Source of the DNA: Cryomorphaceae bacterium
GTDB taxonomy: Bacteria > Bacteroidota > Bacteroidia > Flavobacteriales > Schleiferiaceae
Length of the DNA: 21,917 nucleotides
Direction of reading: 5' to 3'
Assembly (NCBI GenBank): GCA_013911625.1
Contig: JACESW010000005.1
Coordinates: forward strand, 1 to 21,917
In this document: piece by piece, positions 14,899 to 21,917 of the stretch
Layout of the letters: every line of letters begins with the position of its first letter
Numbering within the stretch: position 1 is the stretch's first letter
Notes under the pieces: model-generated
Database searches by the model: none
The model's input: the letters and a program-made list of their open reading frames with translations, nothing else
Told to the model about the DNA's origin: nothing
Made by a program: the position numbers and the translations under genes

Positions 14899-16128
14899 TT
14901 AGGCTTTCGTATAGATCAATGAAAAGGCCAGCTCTTTGGCTAAGTAATCGTTGGCTACACGTTGTAAATCTAATGTAGTCAACTCCCGTATTTGAGAAGC
15001 CACGAAATCAAATGTGCTCACCTTCCCAAAATGAAGCAAAGCACGCGCTGCGCTAATGGCACTGTTCAGACCGTTTTCTTCTGCCAGTGCCATCTGACCG
15101 ATGAATTGGTTTTTGGCCTTGCTCAATTGCAGCGTTCCCAAGGGTTGACTAATAAATCTCTCGACTTCTCTATGCACTAGTTGTTCTGCTTTTTTTGTCT
15201 GAAGTGGGTCACAGCCCAAGTAAATGCCAAGCATTCCAACATCGCTGTAAAGGTTCATGTAGCTCTCGATGTTGTAAGCGATACCGTGCTTTTCCCGAAT
15301 GTTTAATCCAAGACGGCTGTTCATAGCAGGTCCACCTAAGACATTATTGAGCAACAAAAGTGCTCTTCTATCGCTGGAGTGTATTCCGGGTATACGCCAT
15401 CCGGTCATGAAATGGTCTTGAAATTGCGCTTCTGGGCTCACAATACGTCTAGGAGCAGTGGCAGCATTGTTTTCTGCGGACCATTGGTTTTCAGTTAGCG
15501 ACCACCCTCCGAAGTATTCTCCGAGCACTGCTGTTATACGATCACCACCGTAAGGGCCGGTAACGGCGATTTTTATGCGCTTGGCGGTGTAGGTCCTACT
15601 TTTAAACTCGAGGATATCATTACGGCTTAGACCATCCACACTTTCCGGGGTACCTAGAATATTTCTTCCAAGGCCGTTTCCTTCAAAAATAAGATCTTCG
15701 AAGTCGTCAAAAATGCGTTCTGAAGGAGTGTCTTTGTAGCTGAAAATCTCGTCTTTTATGACCTCTTTTTCTTTGGCCAATTCTCTTTCAGGAAAGGTGC
15801 TCTCAATCAACACGTCACTCAATAGTTCTACCGCTCGGCGCAGGTCACGCTTTAAAAAGCTCGCATGGATTATCGTCTCCTCTTTGGTAGTGTAAGCATT
15901 GAGTTCACCGCCAACATCGTCCAATCTACTCAAGATGTGGTAGGCCTTCCGGTTCTTAGTGCCTTTGAAAAGGTTGTGTTCGATAAAGTGCGCAAGTCCC
16001 TGCTGATGTTTTAGTTCGTCGCGGGAGCCTGCCTTGATGGCAACAGCAATGTGAGCAACCGTACTTTTCTTGTATTGAAAAGAACATTGAAGACCGTTAG
16101 TAAGGGTAAAGACGTCGCTGTGCTTCAT
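14899..16128 (-). CDS. M16-family zinc metallopeptidase
   Basis: 409 residues. The inverted zinc motif HxxEH is present as HFIEH (His47, Glu50, His51), with the distal ligand Glu127 (VIKDEI) 76 residues on, the expected spacing, so the active site looks complete. The C-terminal half holds the inactive-like M16 domain with HFMTGWRIPG and GGPAMNSRLGLNIREKHGIAYNIESY. It has no signal peptide, so a cytoplasmic or processing-peptidase-like role is likely, although Bacteroidota homologues also occur as exported pairs. HNLFKGT replaces the common HMLFKGT. Its ATG overlaps the DUF4286 stop by one base. Confidence 0.93.
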   Translation of the reverse strand: MKHSDVFTLTNGLQCSFQYKKSTVAHIAVAIKAGSRDELKHQQGLAHFIEHNLFKGTKNRKAYHILSRLDDVGGELNAYTTKEETIIHASFLKRDLRRAVELLSDVLIESTFPERELAKEKEVIKDEIFSYKDTPSERIFDDFEDLIFEGNGLGRNILGTPESVDGLSRNDILEFKSRTYTAKRIKIAVTGPYGGDRITAVLGEYFGGWSLTENQWSAENNAATAPRRIVSPEAQFQDHFMTGWRIPGIHSSDRRALLLLNNVLGGPAMNSRLGLNIREKHGIAYNIESYMNLYSDVGMLGIYLGCDPLQTKKAEQLVHREVERFISQPLGTLQLSKAKNQFIGQMALAEENGLNSAISAARALLHFGKVSTFDFVASQIRELTTLDLQRVANDYLAKELAFSLIYTKA

Positions 16129-16445
16129 TATTTTTCATCCAAAACTTCTAGCACCGTTCTGAAGGCGAGTGCATGTTCACCCCAGGCTTTCGCACTCTTT
16201 TCGCGCAGTGCACCCGCATACATTTGCATATAGAGTTTAATGCTCTCAAGATCCGTGGCGCGGTACTGAACACTGTAACTAGGGTGGTCCTGTTCTTGTT
16301 CTGGAAACACTTGGGTAAATATGAAGGATGTAAACATGCCCGTCTCCATGACCTCTCGGATATGTTCTTCTTTCATCCATTGGATCCAGCGCTCTTCGAC
16401 GACGGGATTCACAACGATTGTTACATTATAGATGTGCTCACTCAT
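16128..16445 (-). CDS. DUF4286 family protein
   Basis: 105 residues. The order MSEHIYNVTIVVNPVVEERW, WMKEEHIREVMETGMFTSF, YSVQYRATDLESIKLYMQMY and a closing REKSAKAWGEHALAFRTVLE matches the Bacteroidota DUF4286 family, a ferredoxin-like alpha/beta fold of unknown function. No signal peptide. The ATG overlaps the upstream TPR stop by four bases (ATGA), and the stop overlaps the M16 ATG by one base (TAATG), so it is embedded in the operon. Not catalytic as far as visible. Confidence 0.85.
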   Translation of the reverse strand: MSEHIYNVTIVVNPVVEERWIQWMKEEHIREVMETGMFTSFIFTQVFPEQEQDHPSYSVQYRATDLESIKLYMQMYAGALREKSAKAWGEHALAFRTVLEVLDEK

Positions 16446-18220
16446 AAGGCAAAGGTACGATACATTGTGCGGGCCTGTTCGGTATAAAAACCATTTGGAT
16501 AGCTTATCAGATACTCCATAAGTGCCTCTTTCGAAGAACCAGGGTCCAATTCAAATGCGGCCTTGGCGAAATAAAAATAACCTTCTTCTTTCCACATGCC
16601 TTCCCCTGCGGCATTCTGCAGAACTAAAAAGCTTTGTTTCGCTTCTTGAAAGTATCCCATGCTCAAGAGCAATTTCCCTTTTTTATACAAGAGATCATCG
16701 TAGACCTCATTCGCCAGTAAGATGTTCTCTATCCTATTGTAAGCGTCCAAGGCCTTTTGTTGTTGCCCCATAATTTCATAGAGCATGGGAACTCGCAGAA
16801 GTTGTAGCCCTTCATAAAGGGTATCTTCTACAGAGTTAGCAGCAATCAACAAGGCGTTCTCCAGGGCGTCATTGGCAATCTCCTTTGAGGTTGATTTGAG
16901 TAGGATTTCAAGTTGAGTCTTTGCCCAGTCTATATCTCCGTCGTAGAAGGCGCACATGGCGCGGGCCAAGCGGCTTTCGTCTCCTTCTTTGGAATCCCCT
17001 AGGAGGGTTTCTGCACGGGCAAATTCTATCAGCGCCTCATCGAACCGACCAGCTATTTGAAGAACGCTTGCATAGCTCTTATAGGTCAAGCCTTCAAATA
17101 GCGGTCTCGGGTAACGCGCACGCAGCGATGACATGATCTCTTTATAATTGGCAGTTATTGTACTGTCAATTGTTTGGTGCTTGATTTTATATTCTTCACG
17201 CGCTAATTCCCAACCGAAGCAATTGCCGCATTGGCTGTCGTCAAATTCCGAGGTGAGCATTGCTGCTTGTTTTTCATCCAAGCGATCTAGAACCCAAAGT
17301 TGTTCTATGAGTGCCTGATTCAGCCATCCGCCCTGAACAATAGATGGTTTTGAATGAATCAAAAAATCATAGACTTTCGAAGCGAGCTCATACTGCTCAA
17401 TGTCCCTGGCGTCGCGCGCAATATTCATGAGCTCATTGGCTCGGAAGTCATCACTATTCGCTTTGGCTTTTAGCCATCTGAAGGCTCGCTCATACTCACC
17501 TAATTCACGATAAACGAACAATAAGAGACTCTCAAAAACGCCCACATCGCCGCCTGCTTGAATGCGTGCAACAAGTGCTTCTTTTGCAGCGTTAGCATGA
17601 GTGCCGGACACGTCGTCTCCAATATTTTGAGTAATGCGTAATTTGATGTTGTTCAAATAACCGCGGTTTTCATCGATGGCCTTTAAATAGGCTTTATACT
17701 GGGCGTTTATATCCCCGAGTTGGGCGTACAATTGTGCCCTTTCGAAAGAAACATTGAGTTTGGGTTGTCTTTGTTCGGCCAACTCATAGATTGCGATAGC
17801 CTCTTTCAAAAGACCATATTTTTCTAATACTCGTGCCACTGCTCGTGAGGAATAGGGATTCTTCACGACCTGAATCTCAATATTTTCCCATTGCGGCCCT
17901 TTCTTGCCAAGTTTTCTGCTGAGTACCCAATAATCGACCGTGTATTGTGGGCGAGCATCCCCAAAGCGTTTGCTTTGCTTTCTGACGAGTTTAAGCGCAG
18001 CTGAGGTATCGCTACTTAAAAGATAGGCATCGAGTAACTTTTCATAGCCTGGCCCTTGAGGGTTGGCGTTATAATGGGGCTGTAGACAATCAATAGCACG
18101 TGCATAATTGCCCTGCATGATCAGGGTGTCGCAAGCACGTATATTCATGGTTGGCTGTGACCTCTGGGCCAAGCCAAACAGAGGAATAAAAAGAAAAAGA
18201 AGTAATCTACTCAGGCGCAT
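16442..18220 (-). CDS. Exported TPR protein with a CXXC pair
   Basis: 592 residues. Signal peptide MRLSRLLLFLFIPLFGLAQ, then helical repeats throughout: QGNYARAIDCLQPHYNANP, YGLLKEAIAIYELAEQRQP, IAGRFDEALIEFARAETLLG, MGQQQKALDAYNRIENIL, MGYFQEAKQSFLVLQNAAG, all TPR-like. A CGNC pair (Cys331, Cys334) sits in the middle. TPR scaffolds bind other proteins; an exported or periplasmic location is inferred from the signal. Its start overlaps the lipoprotein stop by 14 nt, and its stop overlaps DUF4286 by 4 nt. Function not known. Confidence 0.8.
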   Translation of the reverse strand: MRLSRLLLFLFIPLFGLAQRSQPTMNIRACDTLIMQGNYARAIDCLQPHYNANPQGPGYEKLLDAYLLSSDTSAALKLVRKQSKRFGDARPQYTVDYWVLSRKLGKKGPQWENIEIQVVKNPYSSRAVARVLEKYGLLKEAIAIYELAEQRQPKLNVSFERAQLYAQLGDINAQYKAYLKAIDENRGYLNNIKLRITQNIGDDVSGTHANAAKEALVARIQAGGDVGVFESLLLFVYRELGEYERAFRWLKAKANSDDFRANELMNIARDARDIEQYELASKVYDFLIHSKPSIVQGGWLNQALIEQLWVLDRLDEKQAAMLTSEFDDSQCGNCFGWELAREEYKIKHQTIDSTITANYKEIMSSLRARYPRPLFEGLTYKSYASVLQIAGRFDEALIEFARAETLLGDSKEGDESRLARAMCAFYDGDIDWAKTQLEILLKSTSKEIANDALENALLIAANSVEDTLYEGLQLLRVPMLYEIMGQQQKALDAYNRIENILLANEVYDDLLYKKGKLLLSMGYFQEAKQSFLVLQNAAGEGMWKEEGYFYFAKAAFELDPGSSKEALMEYLISYPNGFYTEQARTMYRTFAL

Positions 18221-18773
18221 TGGTCGCTAAGATATAGTTCTTTAGCGAGTCTAAATCGGCCATTAGAGCGTCATGATTACGGAGGCATTCAAAACAACCG
18301 CCGTAGCTTTTATTAATCCTACGGTCGGCATCTCTTAAGATGAAAGCTTCATCGTTGAAGTATTTCACTGCACTGGCACTGTCAATGTTGCCATTTATAA
18401 CTGTCGATCGGAGGTTGGTTAATTGCGTTCTGTTGTATGTAGGGTCCAATTCTGTCGTGTAACTACCCACTACACGGCCGTAGTATTTTACGCAATTGTC
18501 CATTTTGAATAAGGGCCCTGTAAACACCTCTTTGGGAATTTCCAGTGCCATCATCTCATCTACTTGTGCAAGGAAGAAAACTTGATGTTCACCCATTTCT
18601 AGGTATGCAGTATTCACTCGAGCGCTATCCACGCTTTCCATTACGGCTTCATGGCTTTCACTTAAGACAACCATGGAATCTAGCCTATCAACCATTTCTG
18701 CTTGCCAAGATTCTTGCGGTGCGCAGGAAGATACTCCGAGAAGCAGAAGTGAGAGAAGTAGTAAACGATGCAT
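18207..18773 (-). CDS. Lipoprotein of unknown function with a CXXC pair
   Basis: 188 residues. Signal MHRLLLLSLLLLGVSSC with lipobox GVSSC (Cys17). The mature part is mostly helical, with heptad-like stretches (MVDRLDSMVVLSESHEAVME, MADLDSLKNYILATN), Cys94 in FKMDNCVKYYGR and a CFEC pair (Cys160, Cys163) in GGCFECLRNHD. It is not a CxxCH haem site. Its ATG shares a base with the serS stop (TAATG), and its stop lies inside the TPR start. The adjacent exported TPR protein also has a CXXC pair, suggesting a thiol or metal partnership, which is inference. Confidence 0.72.
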   Translation of the reverse strand: MHRLLLLSLLLLGVSSCAPQESWQAEMVDRLDSMVVLSESHEAVMESVDSARVNTAYLEMGEHQVFFLAQVDEMMALEIPKEVFTGPLFKMDNCVKYYGRVVGSYTTELDPTYNRTQLTNLRSTVINGNIDSASAVKYFNDEAFILRDADRRINKSYGGCFECLRNHDALMADLDSLKNYILATNAPE

Positions 18774-20044
18774 TACTTGATAATGTCGAAACCGGTATAA
18801 GAAACGAGCGCTTCTGGGATTTTAATCCCTTCTGGTGTTTGGTGGTTTTCAAGTAGTGCTGCCAATACACGTGGAAGTGCCATCGCAGACCCATTTAAAG
18901 TGTGGCAAAGCTGTGTTTTACCATTCTCATCCCTGTAGCGAAGCTTCAAACGGTTCGCTTGGAACGTTTCAAAATTGGACACAGAGCTCACTTCTAACCA
19001 GCGTTCTTGTGCAGCACTATATACTTCAAAGTCGTACGTCAATGCCGAGGTAAACCCGGCATCTCCACCGCATAGTCTAAGAATTCGATACGGCAATTCG
19101 AGTTTGTCCAGAAGGCTAGCCACGTGTGCTACCATTTCATCCAAAAGCGCGTAAGAGCTTTCAGGGTCAGTGATGCTCACAATTTCGACTTTATCGAACT
19201 GGTGCAGTCGGTTTAAGCCACGTACATCTTTACCGTAAGAGCCTGCTTCGCGACGGAAACACGGCGTATAGCCCGTACTCTTGATTGGGAAATCTGCAGC
19301 TTTTACAATCTCGTCACGGAAGATATTGGTAATAGGCACCTCCGCGGTTGGAATAGCATACAACCCGTCCAAAGGCATTTCATACATCTGACCCTCCTTA
19401 TCTGGAAGTTGTCCCGTTCCATATCCTGAGGCAGCATTCACAAAGTGCGGCGGTTGGTATTCGGTATACCCAGCAGCTCTGTTCTCGTCAAGGAAAAAGT
19501 TGATCATCGCACGTTGAAGACGTGCCCCGTGATTGACGTATACAGGAAAACCTGCACCGCTGATTTTCACACCCAATTCAAAGTCAATGAGGTTGTATTC
19601 TGAGGCCAAATCCCAGTGCGGCTTAGCACCTTCGTGCAAGGTTGGAATTTCCCCTTTGCGGCCAACTTCTTCATTATCGTTTTCATCTTTTCCAGCAGGA
19701 ACGCTCTCGTGAGGAACATTTGGAAGCGTAAGGATGAGGTCGTGTTCTTTTTCTTCGAGGCCTTGAAGTTCTTCGTTCAAAACTTTGATATCCTGCTTCA
19801 AGGTACCAGTTTCGGCTTTGAGTTCATTTGCCTCTTCGCCTTTACCAGATTTGAATAATTGGCCAATTTCTTTAGCCAATGCATTACTACGCGCCTGCTT
19901 TTCCTCCATTTGATGACGGATTCCACGGCGCTGTGCATCCAGGTCAATTAAGTCGTTCACCGTTTGAGCGGCGTCAATACCTCTCTTTTTCAATCCTTCA
20001 ATGATTGCTTTCGGTTGTTGTCTGATGCGCTGGATCTGCAGCAT
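18773..20044 (-). CDS. serS: Seryl-tRNA synthetase
   Basis: 423 residues, normal size. SerRS charges tRNA-Ser with serine. The N-terminal tRNA-binding coiled coil spans about 30-110 (HQMEEKQARSNALAKEIGQL, LKQDIKVLNEELQGLEEKEH). The class II core follows: TAEVPITN (233-240), motif 2 with FRREAG (263-268) and LNRLHQFDKVE, serine pocket and motif 3 LNGSAMALPRVLAALLENHQ (383-402). It begins 13 nt after the nifU-like gene and ends overlapping the lipoprotein start. An essential gene placed inside an operon of Fe-S and envelope functions. Confidence 0.98.
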   Translation of the reverse strand: MLQIQRIRQQPKAIIEGLKKRGIDAAQTVNDLIDLDAQRRGIRHQMEEKQARSNALAKEIGQLFKSGKGEEANELKAETGTLKQDIKVLNEELQGLEEKEHDLILTLPNVPHESVPAGKDENDNEEVGRKGEIPTLHEGAKPHWDLASEYNLIDFELGVKISGAGFPVYVNHGARLQRAMINFFLDENRAAGYTEYQPPHFVNAASGYGTGQLPDKEGQMYEMPLDGLYAIPTAEVPITNIFRDEIVKAADFPIKSTGYTPCFRREAGSYGKDVRGLNRLHQFDKVEIVSITDPESSYALLDEMVAHVASLLDKLELPYRILRLCGGDAGFTSALTYDFEVYSAAQERWLEVSSVSNFETFQANRLKLRYRDENGKTQLCHTLNGSAMALPRVLAALLENHQTPEGIKIPEALVSYTGFDIIK

Positions 20045-20057
20045 AATAACTAGTGGT

Positions 20058-20291
20058 TTAAGCCTCGATGGCTATGACGCGCTCGATTTCAGGCGCATAT
20101 TTTTTAATGGTGGTTTCTATCCCGCCTTTTAACGTGAAGTCGCTCACTTTGCAACCAACACAAGCCCCGTGGAACTGAACTTCCACAGTCGTCCCATCAA
20201 TGTTTACTAGACTTACGTCTCCTCCGTCATTGGCAAGAAACGGACGAACCTCGTCTAGAGCTTTCTCGATTTTTTCTGTTAGCGTACTCAC
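20058..20291 (-). CDS. NifU C-terminal-domain Fe-S scaffold protein
   Basis: 77 residues from the GTG at 20291 (VSTLTEKIEKALDEVRPFLA). No ATG fits; a longer reading to 20375 needs TTG and overlaps mrp. The NifU-like domain is complete: FLANDGGDVSLVNI and the cluster-binding CXXC in GACVGCKVSDFTLKGGIE (Cys44, Cys47). The domain carries a labile [4Fe-4S] cluster for delivery to apo-proteins (Nfu type). It lies 7 nt after mrp, which acts in the same pathway. Confidence 0.9.
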   Translation of the reverse strand: MSTLTEKIEKALDEVRPFLANDGGDVSLVNIDGTTVEVQFHGACVGCKVSDFTLKGGIETTIKKYAPEIERVIAIEA

Positions 20292-20298
20292 TTTTCTG

Positions 20299-21423
20299 TC
20301 ATTTTGTCGAGCATCCGGCCATTGTTGTAATGCGGACAATCTCGGTTGGCGGTAGGTTTTCGTTGCGCTTGGCAACTTCGCTTACAATATTACGAGCGAT
20401 TTCCTCAAAAGCCAACGGAATATTTGTTCCCTCTTGAAGTGCGGCAGGTCGACCTACATCACCTGCTTCGCGAATGCTTTGGATCAATGGTAATTCACCT
20501 AAGAAAGGCACATCCAATGACTTCGCCATGTTTCTAGCCCCTTCTTTACCGAATAAATAGTATTTGTTCTCCGGCAATTCAGGCGGTGTGAAATAGCTCA
20601 TGTTTTCTAAAATACCCAAAACTGGAACGTTGATTTGGTCCATTTGGAACATCGCTACCCCTTTTCGGCAATCTGCCAAGGCCACCTTTTGCGGTGTACT
20701 CACGATGGCCGCGCCAGTAACAGGAACATTTTGAACCATACTAAGATGTATATCACCAGTGCCCGGTGGCAAATCAATCAACAAAAAGTCGAGTTCACCC
20801 CAGTGTGTATCGTGAATCATTTGTGTCAACGCCTTCGTTGCCATGGCTCCACGCCAAACAACGGCCTGATCCATGTTGGCAAAGAATCCGATAGACATGA
20901 TTTTCACACCGTAGCCGTCCACAGGTCCCATCTTGTTTTTGCCATCGACATTCACTGTCATAGGCTTGGCGTGCTGAATGTCAAACATCAACGGCGCTGA
21001 AGGCCCATAGATATCAGCATCAATCAATCCGACTTTGAATCCCATCTTCTTCAATGCGATAGCCAAATTTGCAGTAACGGTGCTTTTACCAACGCCGCCT
21101 TTACCGGATGCAATAGCGATGATGTTTTGAACGCCTGGTATAGGGGCTCCCTTGATGACATTACTCGCTTCTTCTTTGGCTTTCTCGCTTACAGTAATAT
21201 TCACGACTACCTTAGCCTTGACATTTACCTCGTCATGGATGGCTTTCATGATATCTACTTCAAGCTTCTTTTTCGCTTGAAGGGTAGGGCTGATGCTCTC
21301 GGCGTCTACAATCACCTCGTCACCAAAAACTTGAATATTACGTACCAAATCAGCGGCGACTATGTTTTCCGCTTTGGTAGTACCCACTTTTTCAAGTGCC
21401 TTGAGGATATCTGATTTTTTCAT
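20299..21423 (-). CDS. mrp: Mrp/NBP35-family Fe-S cluster carrier ATPase (ApbC-like)
   Basis: 374 residues. An N-terminal MIP18/DUF59 domain (about 1-85) precedes the P-loop ATPase: deviant Walker [10 protein letters not shown] (107-115), switch [10 protein letters not shown] (135-144), Walker [12 protein letters not shown]. Mrp proteins move [4Fe-4S] clusters in an ATP-dependent way. The canonical CXXC after ENMSYF is absent: here [20 protein letters not shown] (273-292), and the only nearby candidate is Cys371 in the C-terminal AGCSTK, as I recall for Bacteroidota members. The nifU-like gene follows after 7 nt. First gene of the cluster, with a -7 element 18 nt upstream. Confidence 0.93.
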   Translation of the reverse strand: MKKSDILKALEKVGTTKAENIVAADLVRNIQVFGDEVIVDAESISPTLQAKKKLEVDIMKAIHDEVNVKAKVVVNITVSEKAKEEASNVIKGAPIPGVQNIIAIASGKGGVGKSTVTANLAIALKKMGFKVGLIDADIYGPSAPLMFDIQHAKPMTVNVDGKNKMGPVDGYGVKIMSIGFFANMDQAVVWRGAMATKALTQMIHDTHWGELDFLLIDLPPGTGDIHLSMVQNVPVTGAAIVSTPQKVALADCRKGVAMFQMDQINVPVLGILENMSYFTPPELPENKYYLFGKEGARNMAKSLDVPFLGELPLIQSIREAGDVGRPAALQEGTNIPLAFEEIARNIVSEVAKRNENLPPTEIVRITTMAGCSTK

Positions 21424-21437
21424 GCGTAAAGATTTCT

Positions 21438-21451
21438 ATTACAAAAGTAAT
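21438..21451 (-). promoter_or_regulatory. -7 promoter element and palindrome upstream of mrp
   Basis: CAAAAGTA at 21442-21449 reads TACTTTTG on the minus strand, an exact TAnnTTTG match 19-26 nt before the mrp ATG. It lies inside the inverted repeat ATTAC-AAAA-GTAAT (21438-21451), so a repressor bound there would cover the promoter. No well-spaced -33 TTG is seen. Likely the main promoter of the eight-gene cluster. Confidence 0.5.
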
Positions 21452-21483
21452 AACCACTACTTTCACGACAGCGTAGATTGCCA

Positions 21484-21917
21484 ATGGATTCCACAGACAC
21501 TTTGTTTATTACCGGCGCAACTGGTCAATTAGGAGCTTTCGTCCTTGCAGAGCTTCTTGGTCGATTGTCTACAGAAGGGTTTGAAGGTTCCATCTTATGT
21601 GCGCGAAGAGCGTCTTCTTCTATGGCTCAGGTTCATATGGTAGAGGATTTTTTGGAGTTGGAGCGTGGTACCCTTGCAATGGCTTCAAATGTGAAGTGGA
21701 TGAATTGTGACCTCTCTGATGCCCATCACACTAAAAACGCCATTGACGAGTATTGCGCCAAAGCAAACCTTCCACAGCCGAGTACTATAATTCATGCGGC
21801 AGCCACTATTAACATAAGTCCATCTGCCTCAAAAGAAACTACTAACGAACAGCTTACCGATGAGATGCTTAAACTGGCTGAAATGCTAGGCGTGAAACAC
21901 TTTACTCACATCAGTTC
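21484..21917 (+). CDS. Extended SDR-family NAD(P)-dependent protein, 3' end cut by the window edge
   Basis: The frame opens at ATG 21484 and runs without a stop to the last base, 144 visible residues. TGATGQLGAF (10-19) is the Rossmann TGxxGxxG nucleotide-binding motif; CARR resembles a cofactor-selecting basic segment after strand 2, which would favour NADP; NCDLSD, IIHAAATINIS and a final THISS match the extended SDR/NAD-dependent epimerase-reductase fold. The catalytic YxxxK lies beyond the edge, so epimerase, thioester-reductase and dehydrogenase remain possible. Divergent from mrp with 60 bp between starts. Confidence 0.8.
   Translation, partial: MDSTDTLFITGATGQLGAFVLAELLGRLSTEGFEGSILCARRASSSMAQVHMVEDFLELERGTLAMASNVKWMNCDLSDAHHTKNAIDEYCAKANLPQPSTIIHAAATINISPSASKETTNEQLTDEMLKLAEMLGVKHFTHIS

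Noticed and set aside
20292..20375. Longer NifU-like reading from TTG at 20375
   Set aside because: It would overlap the end of mrp by 77 nt and adds low-complexity residues absent from the family; GTG at 20291 starts exactly at the domain.
1..21917. CRISPR arrays, tRNAs, transposases, toxin-antitoxin or phage-defence genes
   Set aside because: I looked for repeat-spacer patterns, tRNA-like cloverleaf sequence and signature motifs on both strands and saw none.

Overview
The window is typical Bacteroidota chromosome, most likely a Flavobacteriales (Cryomorphaceae/Schleiferiaceae-like) bacterium. The evidence is a secreted protein with a type IX secretion C-terminal sorting domain, a LytS/LytTR pair with a propeller-type sensor, a DUF4286 gene, an Mrp ATPase with a PELP segment where CXXC is usual, several exact TAnnTTTG (-7) promoter elements of the Bacteroidota sigma factor, and weak Shine-Dalgarno signals. 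It is gene-dense: the longest gene-free stretch is about 140 bp (5523-5660). I see no rRNA, tRNA, CRISPR array, insertion sequence, prophage or integration site.

Layout. 1-2119 (+): the end of aroB and all of aroA, overlapping shikimate-pathway genes. 2114-4086 (-): two overlapping outer-membrane-type genes, a small beta-barrel-like protein followed by a helix-hairpin-helix/beta-barrel protein. 4165-5522 (-): a LysR regulator followed by an FKBP-type lipoprotein. 5661-8877 (+): a LytS-type sensor kinase, a LytTR response regulator and a four-helix membrane protein. 8886-10534 (-): purK-purE. 10583-11304 (-): a 39-residue lipoprotein gene coupled to a SprT-like metalloprotease gene. 11347-12854 (+): mlaE-mlaF lipid-transport ABC genes without an adjacent mlaD. 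12872-12900: a strong terminator for the type IX cargo gene at 12930-14201 (-). 14253-21423 (-): an eight-gene cluster with overlaps or gaps of at most 13 nt, in transcription order mrp, nifU-like, serS, a lipoprotein, a TPR protein, DUF4286, an M16 peptidase and an O-methyltransferase. 21484-21917 (+): the start of an extended SDR gene that runs off the edge.

Together these are mostly housekeeping genes (aromatic amino acids, purines, Fe-S assembly, seryl-tRNA charging) interleaved with lineage-specific envelope genes. I found no clear novel defence or mobile system. The observations most worth a second look are the unlisted 39-residue lipoprotein in front of the SprT gene, the paired barrel genes, the coupled operon whose lipoprotein and TPR protein both carry CXXC pairs, the CXXC-less Mrp, the nested palindromes in the LysR/LytS intergenic region, and the distinctive codon use of the type IX cargo gene.
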